Below, one piece after another: positions 31,869 through 40,897 of a stretch of DNA of 64,000 nt (its first letter is position 1; each line of letters starts with the position of its first letter). Below the pieces are notes generated by a model that worked only from the letters and a program-made list of their open reading frames with translations, was not told the DNA's origin and did no database searches. The position numbers and the translations under genes were made by a program. The stretch lies in assembly GCF_004355005.1 (NCBI RefSeq), contig NZ_SMSJ01000006.1:1-64000 (forward strand), read 5' to 3'. The DNA comes from Dankookia rubra (GTDB lineage Bacteria; Pseudomonadota; Alphaproteobacteria; Acetobacterales; Acetobacteraceae).

Positions 31869-33145
31869 GCCCGATCGCCTGGTGCCTCACCGCGGGCTTC
31901 GCCGGGCTCGTCGTGCTCGGCTTCCCCTTCGCCATCGCCATCGCCCTGGCCATCACCGCGGCGTTGCTGATCGCCGATATCGAGCCCGCCTTCCTGGCCC
32001 AGTCGCTGATCAGCGGCAGCCAGCAGTTCAGCCTGCTGGCGATCCCCCTGTTCATGCTGGCGGGCGAGCTGATGACCGCGGGCGGCCTGTCGCAGCGGCT
32101 GGTCGACCTGGCCGGCACGCTGGTGCGGCACCGCACCGGCGGCCTCGCCATGGTCGCGGTGCTGGCGGCGGTGGTCTTCTCGGCGATCTCCGGCAGCGCG
32201 CCGGCGACGACGGCGGCGATCGGCTCCATCCTCATCCCCGCCATGGCGCGGGCGGGCTACGACCGCGGCTTCGCCGCCAGCATCGCCGTTTCGGCCGGCG
32301 TGCTCGGGCCGCTCATCCCGCCTTCCATCGCCTTCGTCATCTGGGGGATCGTGGCGGAGCAGTCGATCGGCAAGCTCTTCCTCTCGGGCGTCGTCCCCGG
32401 CCTGGCGCTGGCCGGCGGGCTGCTGGTGGTCTGCTGGGTCCACGCCAAGCGGAACCACGTGCCGAAGCTGCCCCGCGCGACCCTGGCCGAGACCTGGGCC
32501 GCCTTCCACGAGGGAAAATGGGCGCTGGCCTCGCCGCTGGTTGTGCTCGGCGGCATCTATGGCGGCATCTTCACCCCGACCGAGGCGGCGGCGATCTCCT
32601 GCGTCTATGCGCTCCTCGTCGGGCTGTTCGTCGAGCGCAAGTTGACCCTGCCGATGCTGCCGGCGATCTTCTCGAATTCGATGCGCACCAGCGCCATCGT
32701 CTGCGCCATCATCGCGGTCTCGACCGGCTTCGGCATCCTGGTGGCGCAGGAACAGATCGCCTCCCGCTTCGCGCATTGGATGGCGGACAACATCCAGCAA
32801 CGCTGGCTGGCGCTGGCCTCGCTCAACATCGCCTTCTTCCTGCTGGCGGCGGTGATGGACGAGATCGCCATCATGGTGATCCTCGGGCCGATGCTGATTG
32901 CCATCGCCACCCGCTTCGGCGTGGACCCGATCCATTTCGGCGCGATCATCGTCACCAACGTCGCCATCGGCATGGCGGCGCCGCCGATCGGCTATTGCCT
33001 GTTCATCGGCATGGCGATGAGCGGCCTGTCGCTGGCGCGGATCTCCCGCGCCATCTGGCCGCAGATCCTGCTGATGCTCGTGGTGCTGTTCCTGACGACC
33101 TACATCCCCGGATTCGCCCTCTTCCTCCAGCCGGCGGGGCGCTAG
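31865..33145 (+). CDS. TRAP transporter large permease (DctM)
   Basis: 426 residues, about 12 membrane segments. Family signatures are seen: PLFMLAGELMTAGGLSQRLVDLA, GSAPATTAAIGSILIPAM (SGSxxAtxAAIGsi), LGPLIPPSIAFVIWG, GIYGGIFTPTEAAA and NVAIGMAAPPIGYCLF. It forms the ion-coupled transport channel with DctQ. The three TRAP genes are contiguous (spacings 0 and -4), followed 21 bases later by a TctC-type receptor and CoA-pathway genes. Confidence 0.95.
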   Translation: MSPIAWCLTAGFAGLVVLGFPFAIAIALAITAALLIADIEPAFLAQSLISGSQQFSLLAIPLFMLAGELMTAGGLSQRLVDLAGTLVRHRTGGLAMVAVLAAVVFSAISGSAPATTAAIGSILIPAMARAGYDRGFAASIAVSAGVLGPLIPPSIAFVIWGIVAEQSIGKLFLSGVVPGLALAGGLLVVCWVHAKRNHVPKLPRATLAETWAAFHEGKWALASPLVVLGGIYGGIFTPTEAAAISCVYALLVGLFVERKLTLPMLPAIFSNSMRTSAIVCAIIAVSTGFGILVAQEQIASRFAHWMADNIQQRWLALASLNIAFFLLAAVMDEIAIMVILGPMLIAIATRFGVDPIHFGAIIVTNVAIGMAAPPIGYCLFIGMAMSGLSLARISRAIWPQILLMLVVLFLTTYIPGFALFLQPAGR

Positions 33146-33166
33146 GATGCGCGCCAGGAGATGTCC

Positions 33167-34138
33167 ATGACCGCTTTCCCGACGCGCCGCCTGCTGCTCG
33201 GCGGCATGCTCGCCGCGCCGGGCCTGGCCCGCGCCGCCTGGCCTGACCGGCCGATCCGCCTCGTCGTCCCCTTCGGCGGCGGCGGCCAGACCGACATTGT
33301 CAGCCGGGTGACGGCGGAGGCGCTGTCGGCGCGGCTCGGCCAGCCGGTGCTGGCGGACAACCGCCCGGGCGGCAACGGCAACCTGGCAGCGGAGACGGTC
33401 GCGCGCGCGGCGCCGGACGGCTATACCGTGCTGGTCGCCGGCGCAGGGACGAACAGCGGGCTGAACGCGCTGCTCTACAAAGGCATCACCTACGATGCCG
33501 AGCGCGACTTCACGCCGGTCGGGATGTTCTGCACCACGGCGAACATGCTGATCGTGCACAACTCGATTCCCGGTGACGATTTTTCTGCCGTGCTGGCCTG
33601 GATCAAGGCCAATCCGGGGCGCTTCACCTATGCCTCGGCCAGCGTCGGCGCCATCACCCACCTGATCATGGAGGATATCGGCGCGCGGCTGGGCCTCGAG
33701 ATGGTGCACGTACCCTACCGGCAAAGCACCCAGGCGATGGCCGACATGCTGGCCGGCCGCGTGCATGCGCGCTGCCTCGGCGTGCCGGAGGCGGAGGCGA
33801 TCCGTGGCGCCGCGGGCGTGCGGCCCGTCGCGCTCACCACGCCGGCGCGGCAGCCGGAATGGCCCGGCATCCCGGCGATGGGCGAGAGCATTCCGGGCTT
33901 CGAGGCCAGCGCCTATTTCGGCCTCGCCGTGCCGTCCCGCACGCCGCCCGAGGCGGTGCAGCGGCTGAACGCCGCCATGAACGACGCGCTGCGCGACGAG
34001 ACGGTGCGCGCCGCCTACGCCCGCGTCGGCGCCGATGCCGCCGCGCCCAATGCGCCGGAGGAATTCGCCGCCCGCGCCCGCCAGGACGCGGTGCGCTGGG
34101 GCGGCATGATCCGCCGGTTGAACCTGATCGCCGAATAG
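33167..34138 (+). CDS. Bug/TctC-family solute-binding protein in TRAP operon
   Basis: 323 residues. AGGAG at 33156-33160 fits the ATG at 33167 rather than the one at 33161. Leader MTAFPTRRLLLGGMLAAPGLARA; then WPDRPIRLVVPFGGGGQTDIVSR, VLADNRPGGNG and LEMVHVPYRQSTQAMADMLAGRV. It is a second, unrelated receptor type in the same operon as a complete TRAP system. It has no tctA/tctB, so its permease must be elsewhere, or it acts otherwise (for example as a sensor). Ligand unknown. Confidence 0.9.
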   Translation: MTAFPTRRLLLGGMLAAPGLARAAWPDRPIRLVVPFGGGGQTDIVSRVTAEALSARLGQPVLADNRPGGNGNLAAETVARAAPDGYTVLVAGAGTNSGLNALLYKGITYDAERDFTPVGMFCTTANMLIVHNSIPGDDFSAVLAWIKANPGRFTYASASVGAITHLIMEDIGARLGLEMVHVPYRQSTQAMADMLAGRVHARCLGVPEAEAIRGAAGVRPVALTTPARQPEWPGIPAMGESIPGFEASAYFGLAVPSRTPPEAVQRLNAAMNDALRDETVRAAYARVGADAAAPNAPEEFAARARQDAVRWGGMIRRLNLIAE

Positions 34139-34147
34139 GATCGCATA

Positions 34148-35005
34148 ATGTCCGAGACGCTTAGCCCCGAGCTGCAATCCTGGGTCGGCCGCACCCGCGT
34201 GGTGGAGGAGGATGTCGGCCTGGCTGCGGTGCGCCGCATCGCCGGGATGCTCGACATGGATCCCGCCAGCTTCAGGAACGGCGACCTGCTGCCGCCGCAC
34301 TGGTTCACCCTGTTCTTCGCCGATGCTCCGCGCCAGAGCGAAATCGGCCCCGACGGCCACCCGAAGCCCGGCGTCGTCCTGCCGCCGATCCCGCTGCCGC
34401 GCCGCATGGGTGCCGGGCGGCGGGTGACGATCCACGACAGCCTGCGGGTCGGCGATGTCGCCAGCAAGACGGCGGAGGTCGCCGCGATCGTGCCGAAGCA
34501 GGCGCGCACCGGCTTCATTACCGTGCTCACCATGCGCCATACCATCCGCCGCGGCGGCCAGGTGATCGCGGTGGACGAGTTCGATGCCATTTACCGGGAA
34601 GCGGTGAAGCCCGGCGAGAAGAGCGGCACGGGCGCGCCGATGTCGGCGCCGAACGATCCCGCCTGGGGCATGACAAAGCACCTGACCGCGCCGTTGGTCT
34701 TCCGCTACTCCGCCATCACCTGGAACGCCCACCGCATCCACTACGACGCGGATTATTCCCGGCAGGAGGAAGGCTACCCGAACACGGTCCAGAATGGCGG
34801 CCTGACCATGCAGCTGCTGCTGGACGCGGCGGTGGCGCATACGCCGGGCAGCTTGCGCGGGTTCTCCGCGCGGCTGACCCGGCCGATCCATGTCGGCGAC
34901 ACCATCACCTTGTGCGGCCATGCGGCGAAGGACGGCAAGGTACTGGCCTGGGTGCAGGACCGGGACGGCAACCTCTGCGCCCAGCTCGACTGCGAGTTCG
35001 CCTGA
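34148..35005 (+). CDS. MaoC/FAS1-like dehydratase (mesaconyl- or itaconyl-CoA hydratase type)
   Basis: 285 residues, 9 bases after the TctC gene. The N-terminal half is a FAS1-like/MaoC hot-dog domain (GDLLPPHWFTLFFADAPRQSEIGPDGHP; PLPRRMGAGRRVTIHDSLRVGD). The C-terminal half has the hydratase-2 site FRYSAITWNAHRIHYDADYSRQEEGYP (Asn, His and Asp). Proteins of this layout include mesaconyl-C4-CoA hydratase and the itaconyl-CoA hydratase of Pseudomonas. It would add or remove water on a dicarboxylyl-CoA. Directly followed by CoA-transferase and CoA-lyase genes, which supports that role. Confidence 0.82.
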   Translation: MSETLSPELQSWVGRTRVVEEDVGLAAVRRIAGMLDMDPASFRNGDLLPPHWFTLFFADAPRQSEIGPDGHPKPGVVLPPIPLPRRMGAGRRVTIHDSLRVGDVASKTAEVAAIVPKQARTGFITVLTMRHTIRRGGQVIAVDEFDAIYREAVKPGEKSGTGAPMSAPNDPAWGMTKHLTAPLVFRYSAITWNAHRIHYDADYSRQEEGYPNTVQNGGLTMQLLLDAAVAHTPGSLRGFSARLTRPIHVGDTITLCGHAAKDGKVLAWVQDRDGNLCAQLDCEFA

Positions 35006-36198
35006 TGGCCGGTGGGCCGCTTGAGGGGGTAAGGGTGGTGGATCTGACGACCGTCGTCGTCGGGCCGATCTGCACGCGCACGCTGGCCGACCAGGGCGCC
35101 GAGGTGACCAAGGTGGAGGCGCCGGGCGGCGACATCCTGCGCTACCTCGCGGCCGGGTCGCGCTCCCCCGCCATGTCCGGCAAATTCATGAACTTCAACC
35201 GCAACAAGCGCGCCATCACGCTCGACATCAAGAAGCCCGCAGGGCTCGCGGCGCTGAAGCGGTTGATCGCCGCGGCGGATGTCTTCGTCTCCAACGTCCG
35301 CCCCGCCGGGCTGGCGCGGGCGGAGCTCGATCCCGCCTCGCTGGCGCAGCTGAACCCGCGGCTGATCCATTGCGGCATCGTCGCCTTCGGCGAGGGCGGC
35401 CGCTACGCCGGGCGTCCGGCCTATGACCCGGTGATCCAGTCGCTCTCCGGCGTCGCCGGCACCTTCGAACGGGCGACCGGCGAGCCGCGATTCGTGCCGA
35501 TGGTGATGACCGACCACATCACCGGCCTGGTCGCCGCGCAGGCGATCGGCTTCGCGCTCTACCGGCGCGAGAAGACCGGGCAGGGCGAGGCGATCGAGGT
35601 GCCGATGTTCGAGACGGCAGCGAGCTTCGTGATGAGCGAGCATCTCGGCGCCGCCACCTTCGATCCGCCGGAAGGCCCGACCGGCGATGCCCGCCTGCTG
35701 AGCCCGGACTACCGGCCGCTGCCGACCAGGGACAGCTACATCACCGTCCAGCCCAACAGCAACCCGCAGGCTTTCGCCTTTTTCGACGCGATCGGCCGGC
35801 CGGAGCTGAAGGACGACCCGCGCTTCAACACGCCGATCGCCCGCACCGAGAACGCGGCGGAGTATTTCCGCGTACGCGTCGACGGGCTGGCGCGGAAAAC
35901 CACCGAGGAATGGCTGGAGATCTTCGCCGCGGCCGACGTGCCGGCCGCGCGCTATAACAGCCTCGACGACCTGCTGGATGACCCGCACCTGCAGGATGTC
36001 GGCTTCTGGCAATTCGACGAGCATCCGACCGAGGGCCGCATCCGCCGCACCCGAACGCCGGTGACCTTCGCCGGCGGCATGCGGGCGGAGACGCTGCCCG
36101 CGCCGCGCCCCGGCACGCAGACCGATGCCATCCTGGCGGAGGCCGGCTACAGCGCGGCCGAGATCGCCGCGCTGCGCGAAGCCGGCGCCGCGCAATGA
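35005..36198 (+). CDS. CaiB/BaiF family III CoA-transferase
   Basis: 397 residues, the ATG overlapping the previous stop by one base. It starts GPLEGVRVVDLTTVVVGPICTRTLADQGAEVTKVEAPGGD, the family signature, with MNFNRNKRAITLDIKKPAG next. The catalytic Asp lies near VPMVMTDHITGLVAAQAIGFAL. Class III enzymes move CoA between acids through aspartyl-CoA anhydride intermediates. In context it probably activates the imported dicarboxylate for the neighbouring hydratase and lyase. Confidence 0.9.
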   Translation: MAGGPLEGVRVVDLTTVVVGPICTRTLADQGAEVTKVEAPGGDILRYLAAGSRSPAMSGKFMNFNRNKRAITLDIKKPAGLAALKRLIAAADVFVSNVRPAGLARAELDPASLAQLNPRLIHCGIVAFGEGGRYAGRPAYDPVIQSLSGVAGTFERATGEPRFVPMVMTDHITGLVAAQAIGFALYRREKTGQGEAIEVPMFETAASFVMSEHLGAATFDPPEGPTGDARLLSPDYRPLPTRDSYITVQPNSNPQAFAFFDAIGRPELKDDPRFNTPIARTENAAEYFRVRVDGLARKTTEEWLEIFAAADVPAARYNSLDDLLDDPHLQDVGFWQFDEHPTEGRIRRTRTPVTFAGGMRAETLPAPRPGTQTDAILAEAGYSAAEIAALREAGAAQ

Positions 36199-36209
36199 GG
36201 ACCACGCCC

Positions 36210-37070
36210 ATGACGCTGCCGAACTGGCGCTCCCTGCTCTTCGTCCCGGTGACCGCCGAGCGCTTCGTCGCCCGCGCGCATACCCGCGGCGCCGACGTCA
36301 TCATCCTCGACCTCGAGGACAGCATCCCGCCGCCGGAGAAGGACGCGGCGCGCGCCGCGCTGCCGGCCGCGGTCGCGGTGGTCGGCCAGGGCGGCGCCGA
36401 GGTCGCCGTGCGCATCAACCGGCAGCTGGAAATCGCCATCCCCGACATCGCCGCCGCGGTTCGGCCCGAGGTCACCGCGCTGATGCTGCCGAAGGTGATG
36501 GGGCCGGAGCACATCAGGCTGCTGTCGGAAGTGGTCGGCGCGCGCGAGGCGGCGCTCGGCCTGCCCATCGGCCGCACCCGCTTCATCGCGCTGGTGGAGA
36601 CGCCGCAGGCGCTGCCGCACCTCTACGCCATCGCCGCGGCCGATCCGCGCATGGCGGCGATGGCGGTGGGCAGCGAAGACCTCTCGACCGAGCTCGAGGC
36701 GGTGCCGGGTGCCGACATGCTGTATCCTTTCGGCATGATGGTCGTCGCCGCCACGCGGGCGGCCGGCATCATGCCGCTGGGCTCGATCGGCGCCTTTGCC
36801 GATTTCAAGGATCTGGATGGCTACCGCGCCGCCCTGAAGCGATCGCGCAAGCTGGGCTTCGCCTGCACCTCCTGCATCCATCCGCTGCACGTGCCGATCA
36901 TCAACGAGGAATACGGCGTGGCGCCGGCCGAAGCCGACCGCGCCCGCCGGCTGATCGCGACTTTCGAGGAGGCTTTGGCCAAGGGCGCCGGCGCCGTTGC
37001 CTTCGAGGGCGCGATGATCGACCTGCCCGTCGTGGAACGCGCGCGCCGGCTGCTGGCGCGGGCACGGTGA
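36210..37070 (+). CDS. HpcH/HpaI-family CoA-ester lyase (citrate lyase beta / citramalyl-CoA or malyl-CoA lyase type)
   Basis: 286 residues; TGAGGA 7 bases before the ATG at 36210 supports that start over the one at 36195. RSLLFVPVTAERFVARAHTRGADVIILDLEDSIPPPEK contains the metal-ligand region, with FIALVETPQALPHLYAIA and AVGSEDLSTELEA following. It ends with a CTSCIHPLHVPIINEEYGV segment typical of CitE-like enzymes. Such lyases cleave malyl- or citramalyl-CoA into acetyl-CoA plus glyoxylate or pyruvate. It completes a transferase-hydratase-lyase set. Confidence 0.88.
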   Translation: MTLPNWRSLLFVPVTAERFVARAHTRGADVIILDLEDSIPPPEKDAARAALPAAVAVVGQGGAEVAVRINRQLEIAIPDIAAAVRPEVTALMLPKVMGPEHIRLLSEVVGAREAALGLPIGRTRFIALVETPQALPHLYAIAAADPRMAAMAVGSEDLSTELEAVPGADMLYPFGMMVVAATRAAGIMPLGSIGAFADFKDLDGYRAALKRSRKLGFACTSCIHPLHVPIINEEYGVAPAEADRARRLIATFEEALAKGAGAVAFEGAMIDLPVVERARRLLARAR

Positions 37071-37084
37071 CGAAGGAGATGAGC

Positions 37085-38362
37085 ATGGACGCCACCCACG
37101 ACCCGCAGCGGCGCAGCTTCGTCGCCTCCGCCAATGGTCACGCGGATTTCCCGATCCAGAACCTGCCGCTCGGCATCTTCAGCCCGCGCGGCGGCGTGGC
37201 GCGCGGCGGCGTGGCGGTCGGCGACAGCATCCTCGACCTCCCCGCCGTCGCGCCTCTGCTGGCGGGCGAGGCGCGGCGCGCGGCGGAAGCGGCCGCGGGC
37301 GATGCGCTGAACGCCCTCTTCGCCCTCGGTGGCGGGCCGCGACGGGCCTTGCGCGCGGCGCTATCCGACCTGCTGGCGGAGGGCAGCGCGCAACAGGCGG
37401 CGGTGCGGCCGCACCTGCACGACGCCGCGGCCTGCACGCTGCACCTGCCTGCCAGGATCGGCGACTACACGGATTTCTTCGCGGGCATCCACCATGCCAG
37501 CAATGCCGGCAAGCTGTTCCGGCCGGAGAATCCGCTGCTGCCGAACTACAAGTATGTCCCGGTCGCCTATCACGGCCGGGCCTCCTCGGTGCGCGTCTCC
37601 GGCAGCGACGTCCGCCGACCGAAGGGCCAGCGCAAGCCGGCGAACGAGACGGTGCCGAGCTATGGCCCGAGCCGCAACCTCGACTATGAGATGGAGTTCG
37701 GCATCTGGATCGGCGCCGGCAATGCGCAGGGCGAGCCGATCCCGATCGCCGGGGCGGCCGACCACATCGCCGGCTTCTGCCTGCTGAACGACTGGTCGGC
37801 GCGCGACATCCAGGGCTGGGAGGCGCAGCCGCTCGGCCCCTTCCTGGCAAAGAACTTCCATACTTCGATCAGCCCCTGGGTGGTCACGCCGGAAGCCCTG
37901 GCGCCTTACCGCATCGCCCAGGTGCCGCGGCCAGAGGGTGACCCGAAGCCGCTCGATTACCTTTGGGACGAAGCCGACCAGGCGCAGGGCGCGCTCGACC
38001 TGGCCGTGGAGGTCCTGCTGCATACGCAGAAGGGCGGGCCCTTCCGCCTCTCGCTCTCCAATACCAGCCATCTCTACTGGACCTTCGCGCAGATGCTGGC
38101 GCACCACGCCTGCGGCGGCTGCAACTTGGCGCCGGGCGACCTCTTCGGCAGCGGCACCATCTCCTCCCCGACCGAGGACGGCTTCGGCGCGCTGCTGGAG
38201 ATCACCCAAGGCGGCCGCAAGCCCATCGCCCTGCCGAACGGCGAGGAGCGGCGCTTCCTCGAGGATGGCGATACGGTGGTCTTCCGCGCGCAGGCCAAGC
38301 GGGACGGCTACGTCACCATCGGCTTCGGCGAATGCCGCGGCACGATCCTCCCCGCGACATGA
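37085..38362 (+). CDS. fahA: fumarylacetoacetase
   Basis: 425 residues, the normal length; AAGGAG at 37073-37078 points to the ATG at 37085. It has the small N-terminal SH3-like domain (FPIQNLPLGIFSPRGG). The catalytic domain has DYTDFFAGIHHASNAGKLFRPENPLLPNYKYVPVAYHGRASSV, the metal/substrate site and catalytic His, then ARDIQGWEAQPLGPFLAKNF. It hydrolyses fumarylacetoacetate to fumarate and acetoacetate, the last step of tyrosine breakdown. Homogentisate dioxygenase and maleylacetoacetate isomerase genes are not adjacent, although two GST-fold genes lie at 54543 and 56087. A related acylpyruvase substrate is possible. Confidence 0.9.
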   Translation: MDATHDPQRRSFVASANGHADFPIQNLPLGIFSPRGGVARGGVAVGDSILDLPAVAPLLAGEARRAAEAAAGDALNALFALGGGPRRALRAALSDLLAEGSAQQAAVRPHLHDAAACTLHLPARIGDYTDFFAGIHHASNAGKLFRPENPLLPNYKYVPVAYHGRASSVRVSGSDVRRPKGQRKPANETVPSYGPSRNLDYEMEFGIWIGAGNAQGEPIPIAGAADHIAGFCLLNDWSARDIQGWEAQPLGPFLAKNFHTSISPWVVTPEALAPYRIAQVPRPEGDPKPLDYLWDEADQAQGALDLAVEVLLHTQKGGPFRLSLSNTSHLYWTFAQMLAHHACGGCNLAPGDLFGSGTISSPTEDGFGALLEITQGGRKPIALPNGEERRFLEDGDTVVFRAQAKRDGYVTIGFGECRGTILPAT

Positions 38363-38432
38363 CGATCCGGTCGGCGGAGCGCCGCAGGGCGCAAAGCCGT
38401 GCACCCACCCGCGCTCCGAAGGAGCCATGGAG

Positions 38433-39542
38433 ATGAGCGTCCTTTCGGGGATCAAGGTCGTCGAGCTCGGCCAAGTGCTGGCCGGGCCCTTCGCTGGTGC
38501 CATCCTCGCCGATCTCGGCGCCACCGTCGTCAAGGTGGAAAAGCCCGATGGCGGCGACGATGCGCGGCAGATGGGCCCCGCCTTCCGCCACGGCGACGCG
38601 CTGAACTTCCACGAGTTCAACCGCGGCAAGCGCAGCGTTACGCTCGACCTGAAATCGGCCGAGGGCGTCGCGGCGCTGCACGACCTGCTCGCCGATGCCG
38701 ATATCCTGGTGCACAATCTCCGCCCCGGGGTGGCGGAGGCGCTGGGCATCGGGCCGGATCCCGTCACCGCGCGGCACCCGCGGCTGATCTACTGCGCCAT
38801 GGGCGCCTTCGGCCACAAGGGGCCGCTCGCGCACAGGCCGGGCTACGAGCCGCTGTTCCAGGCCTTCGCCGGCCTTTCCTCGATCACCGGCGAACCCGGC
38901 GGCCCGCCGGTGCGGATGGGCGCCAGCGTGGTGGACCAGGGGACGGGCATGTGGACCGTCATCGGCGCGCTGGCCGCGCTGCAGCAGCGCGCGCGGACCG
39001 GGCGCGGCTGCGTGGTAAATACGTCCCTGTTCGAGACGGCGCTGATGTGGGGCGGACAGAAGATCAGCGCCTATGTGAACCAGGGTTCACACCCGGTGCG
39101 CCACGCCTCCGGCCATCCGAACTTCGTCCCGTACCAGGCCTTCGACTGCGCCGACGGGCCGCTGCTGGTCTGCTGCGGCAATGACCGGCTTTTCCGCAAG
39201 TTCGCCGATGTGCTCGGCCGGGATTGGCCGGCCGACCCGCGCTTTGCCACCAACCGGCAGCGGCTGGCGAATCAGGCCGCGCTGCTGCCGGAGATCGCGG
39301 CGCTGCTGCGCCTTCGTCCACGCGCCGAGCTGGCCGAGGCGCTGGTCGCCGCCGGCGTGCCCTGCTCCCCGGTCAACACGATCCCGGAGGTTCTGGCGGA
39401 GCCGCAGACCGCGGCGATGGAGATGCTGCAGCCGGTGCCGGGCGAGGATTTCTCGCTCGTCGCCATGCCGCTCTCCTTCGATGGCGAGCGCCCGCGCATC
39501 CGCCACGGCGCGCCGCGGCTGGGCGAGACGCCGCCCGGGTGA
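38433..39542 (+). CDS. CaiB/BaiF family III CoA-transferase, second copy
   Basis: 369 residues; AAGGAG at 38419-38424 is 8 bases before the ATG at 38433. LSGIKVVELGQVLAGPFAGAILADLGATVVKVEKPDGGDDAR, with NFHEFNRGKRSVTLDLKS, and ASVVDQGTGMWTVIGALAAL carrying the catalytic Asp. It differs clearly in sequence from the copy at 35005, so it is not a recent duplicate and may use a different acid. It is last in the run of same-strand genes starting at 30375, before a 71-base gap. Confidence 0.9.
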   Translation: MSVLSGIKVVELGQVLAGPFAGAILADLGATVVKVEKPDGGDDARQMGPAFRHGDALNFHEFNRGKRSVTLDLKSAEGVAALHDLLADADILVHNLRPGVAEALGIGPDPVTARHPRLIYCAMGAFGHKGPLAHRPGYEPLFQAFAGLSSITGEPGGPPVRMGASVVDQGTGMWTVIGALAALQQRARTGRGCVVNTSLFETALMWGGQKISAYVNQGSHPVRHASGHPNFVPYQAFDCADGPLLVCCGNDRLFRKFADVLGRDWPADPRFATNRQRLANQAALLPEIAALLRLRPRAELAEALVAAGVPCSPVNTIPEVLAEPQTAAMEMLQPVPGEDFSLVAMPLSFDGERPRIRHGAPRLGETPPG

Positions 39543-39613
39543 GGATTGCGCCGCGGCGCTGCCGCGCCGCATGCTGATGCCCGGCCGGCAAACGGTCCTC
39601 GGGAGGAAACAGC

Positions 39614-40822
39614 ATGAACCAGGTCACGGGCGCGCCCGGGCGGCGCGCCATCCTGTCCGCCGCGATTGCCTCGCCGGCATTGCTGCCGGCGGCACCATCC
39701 TCAGCCGCGGAGAAGAAGACAATGGCCGCCGCCGCGCCCCTGCATGCCTATGTCGGCACCTTCACCACGGCGCAGCGGAAGGCGCGCGGCGAGGGGATCG
39801 GCGTCTTCCGCGTCGATCCCGCCACCGGCAGCTGGACGCATGTGCAGACGCTGGGGGAGCAGGTGAATCCCTCATTCCTGCATCTCTCGCGCGACCAGCG
39901 CTTCCTCTATGCGGTGCATGGCGATGGCGATTACGCCACTGCCTATGCCGTCGATCCCGCCAGCGGCCGCATCCGCGAGCTCAACCGCGCCGCGACCGGC
40001 GGCAAGAACGGCGTGCGGCAGGCGATCGACCCTGCCGGTCGCTGGCTGGTGGTGGCGAATTACGGCAGTGGCACCGTCGCCGTGCTGCCCATCCAACCGG
40101 ACGGCATGCTCGGCGACCAGCAGCAGCTGGTGGAATTGCCGGGCAAGCCGGGACCGCACAAGGTGGAGCAGGCGATCTCCCACCCGCATGACGTCGTCTT
40201 CGATCCCTCCGGCCGCTTCGTCGTCATCCCCGACAAGGGGCTCGACCGCACCTTCGTCTTCGCGCTCGACGGGGCCACGGGCCGGCTCTCGCCGGCGGGC
40301 AATGAGGGCTTCATGCAGGCGCGCGCCGGGGCCGGGCCGCGGCACATGGCCTTCCACCCGAAGCGGCCCGTCGCCTGGGTGCTGAACGAACTCGACAGCA
40401 CAGCCACCACCTGCCGCTGGGATGCCAGGGCGGGCACGCTGACGCCGGTGCAGACCATCACCACGCTGCCGACCAACTTCAATGGCGACAGCACCTGCGC
40501 CGAGATCGCCGTCTCGGCCGATGGGCGCTTCGTCCATTGCTCCAACCGCGGGCATGACAGCGTGGTGAGCTACGCCGCCGATCCGCAGACCGGCGTGCTG
40601 AGCGCGATCGGCTGGACGCCCAGCCAGGGCAGGGGGCCGCGCTACATCGGCCTCTCGCCCGATGGCCGCTTCTTGCAGGCGGCGAACGAGCAGGGCGACA
40701 ACGTCGTCACCTTCCGCGTCGACGCGAAGACGGGGAAGCTGACGCCCACCGGGCAGAACCTCGCCTGCAAGAGCCCGGTCTGCATCGTTTACGCCGGCGG
40801 CGGCACTTTACCCCGCGCGTAA
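39614..40822 (+). CDS. lactonase-family seven-bladed beta-propeller protein
   Basis: 402 residues. A Tat-like leader (GRRAILSAAIASPALLPAAPSSAAEKK) precedes repeated propeller blades: AYVGTFTTAQRKARGEGIGVFRVDPATGSW, LHLSRDQRFLYAVHGDG, VVANYGSGTVAVLPIQPDG, HDVVFDPSGRFVVIPDKGLDRTFVF and RGPRYIGLSPDGRFLQAANEQGDNVVTF. The fold is that of YbhE-type 6-phosphogluconolactonase and carboxymuconate cycloisomerases. An exported form would hydrolyse extracytoplasmic lactones instead. Its neighbours are acid-catabolism genes. Substrate open. Confidence 0.85.
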   Translation: MNQVTGAPGRRAILSAAIASPALLPAAPSSAAEKKTMAAAAPLHAYVGTFTTAQRKARGEGIGVFRVDPATGSWTHVQTLGEQVNPSFLHLSRDQRFLYAVHGDGDYATAYAVDPASGRIRELNRAATGGKNGVRQAIDPAGRWLVVANYGSGTVAVLPIQPDGMLGDQQQLVELPGKPGPHKVEQAISHPHDVVFDPSGRFVVIPDKGLDRTFVFALDGATGRLSPAGNEGFMQARAGAGPRHMAFHPKRPVAWVLNELDSTATTCRWDARAGTLTPVQTITTLPTNFNGDSTCAEIAVSADGRFVHCSNRGHDSVVSYAADPQTGVLSAIGWTPSQGRGPRYIGLSPDGRFLQAANEQGDNVVTFRVDAKTGKLTPTGQNLACKSPVCIVYAGGGTLPRA

Positions 40823-40897
40823 TCGCGGCGGCGCGCCCGGCCTGGAATCCTGCCCGCGTGCCCGGCATCCCGCCGGGCCGCTCGGAGGGCCCAGACC

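Noticed and set aside
31745-34921. Long minus-strand frame opposite the TRAP/TctC genes
   Set aside because: Same effect: low-complexity His/Arg/Gly-rich translation, while the plus strand encodes well-conserved DctM and TctC proteins.
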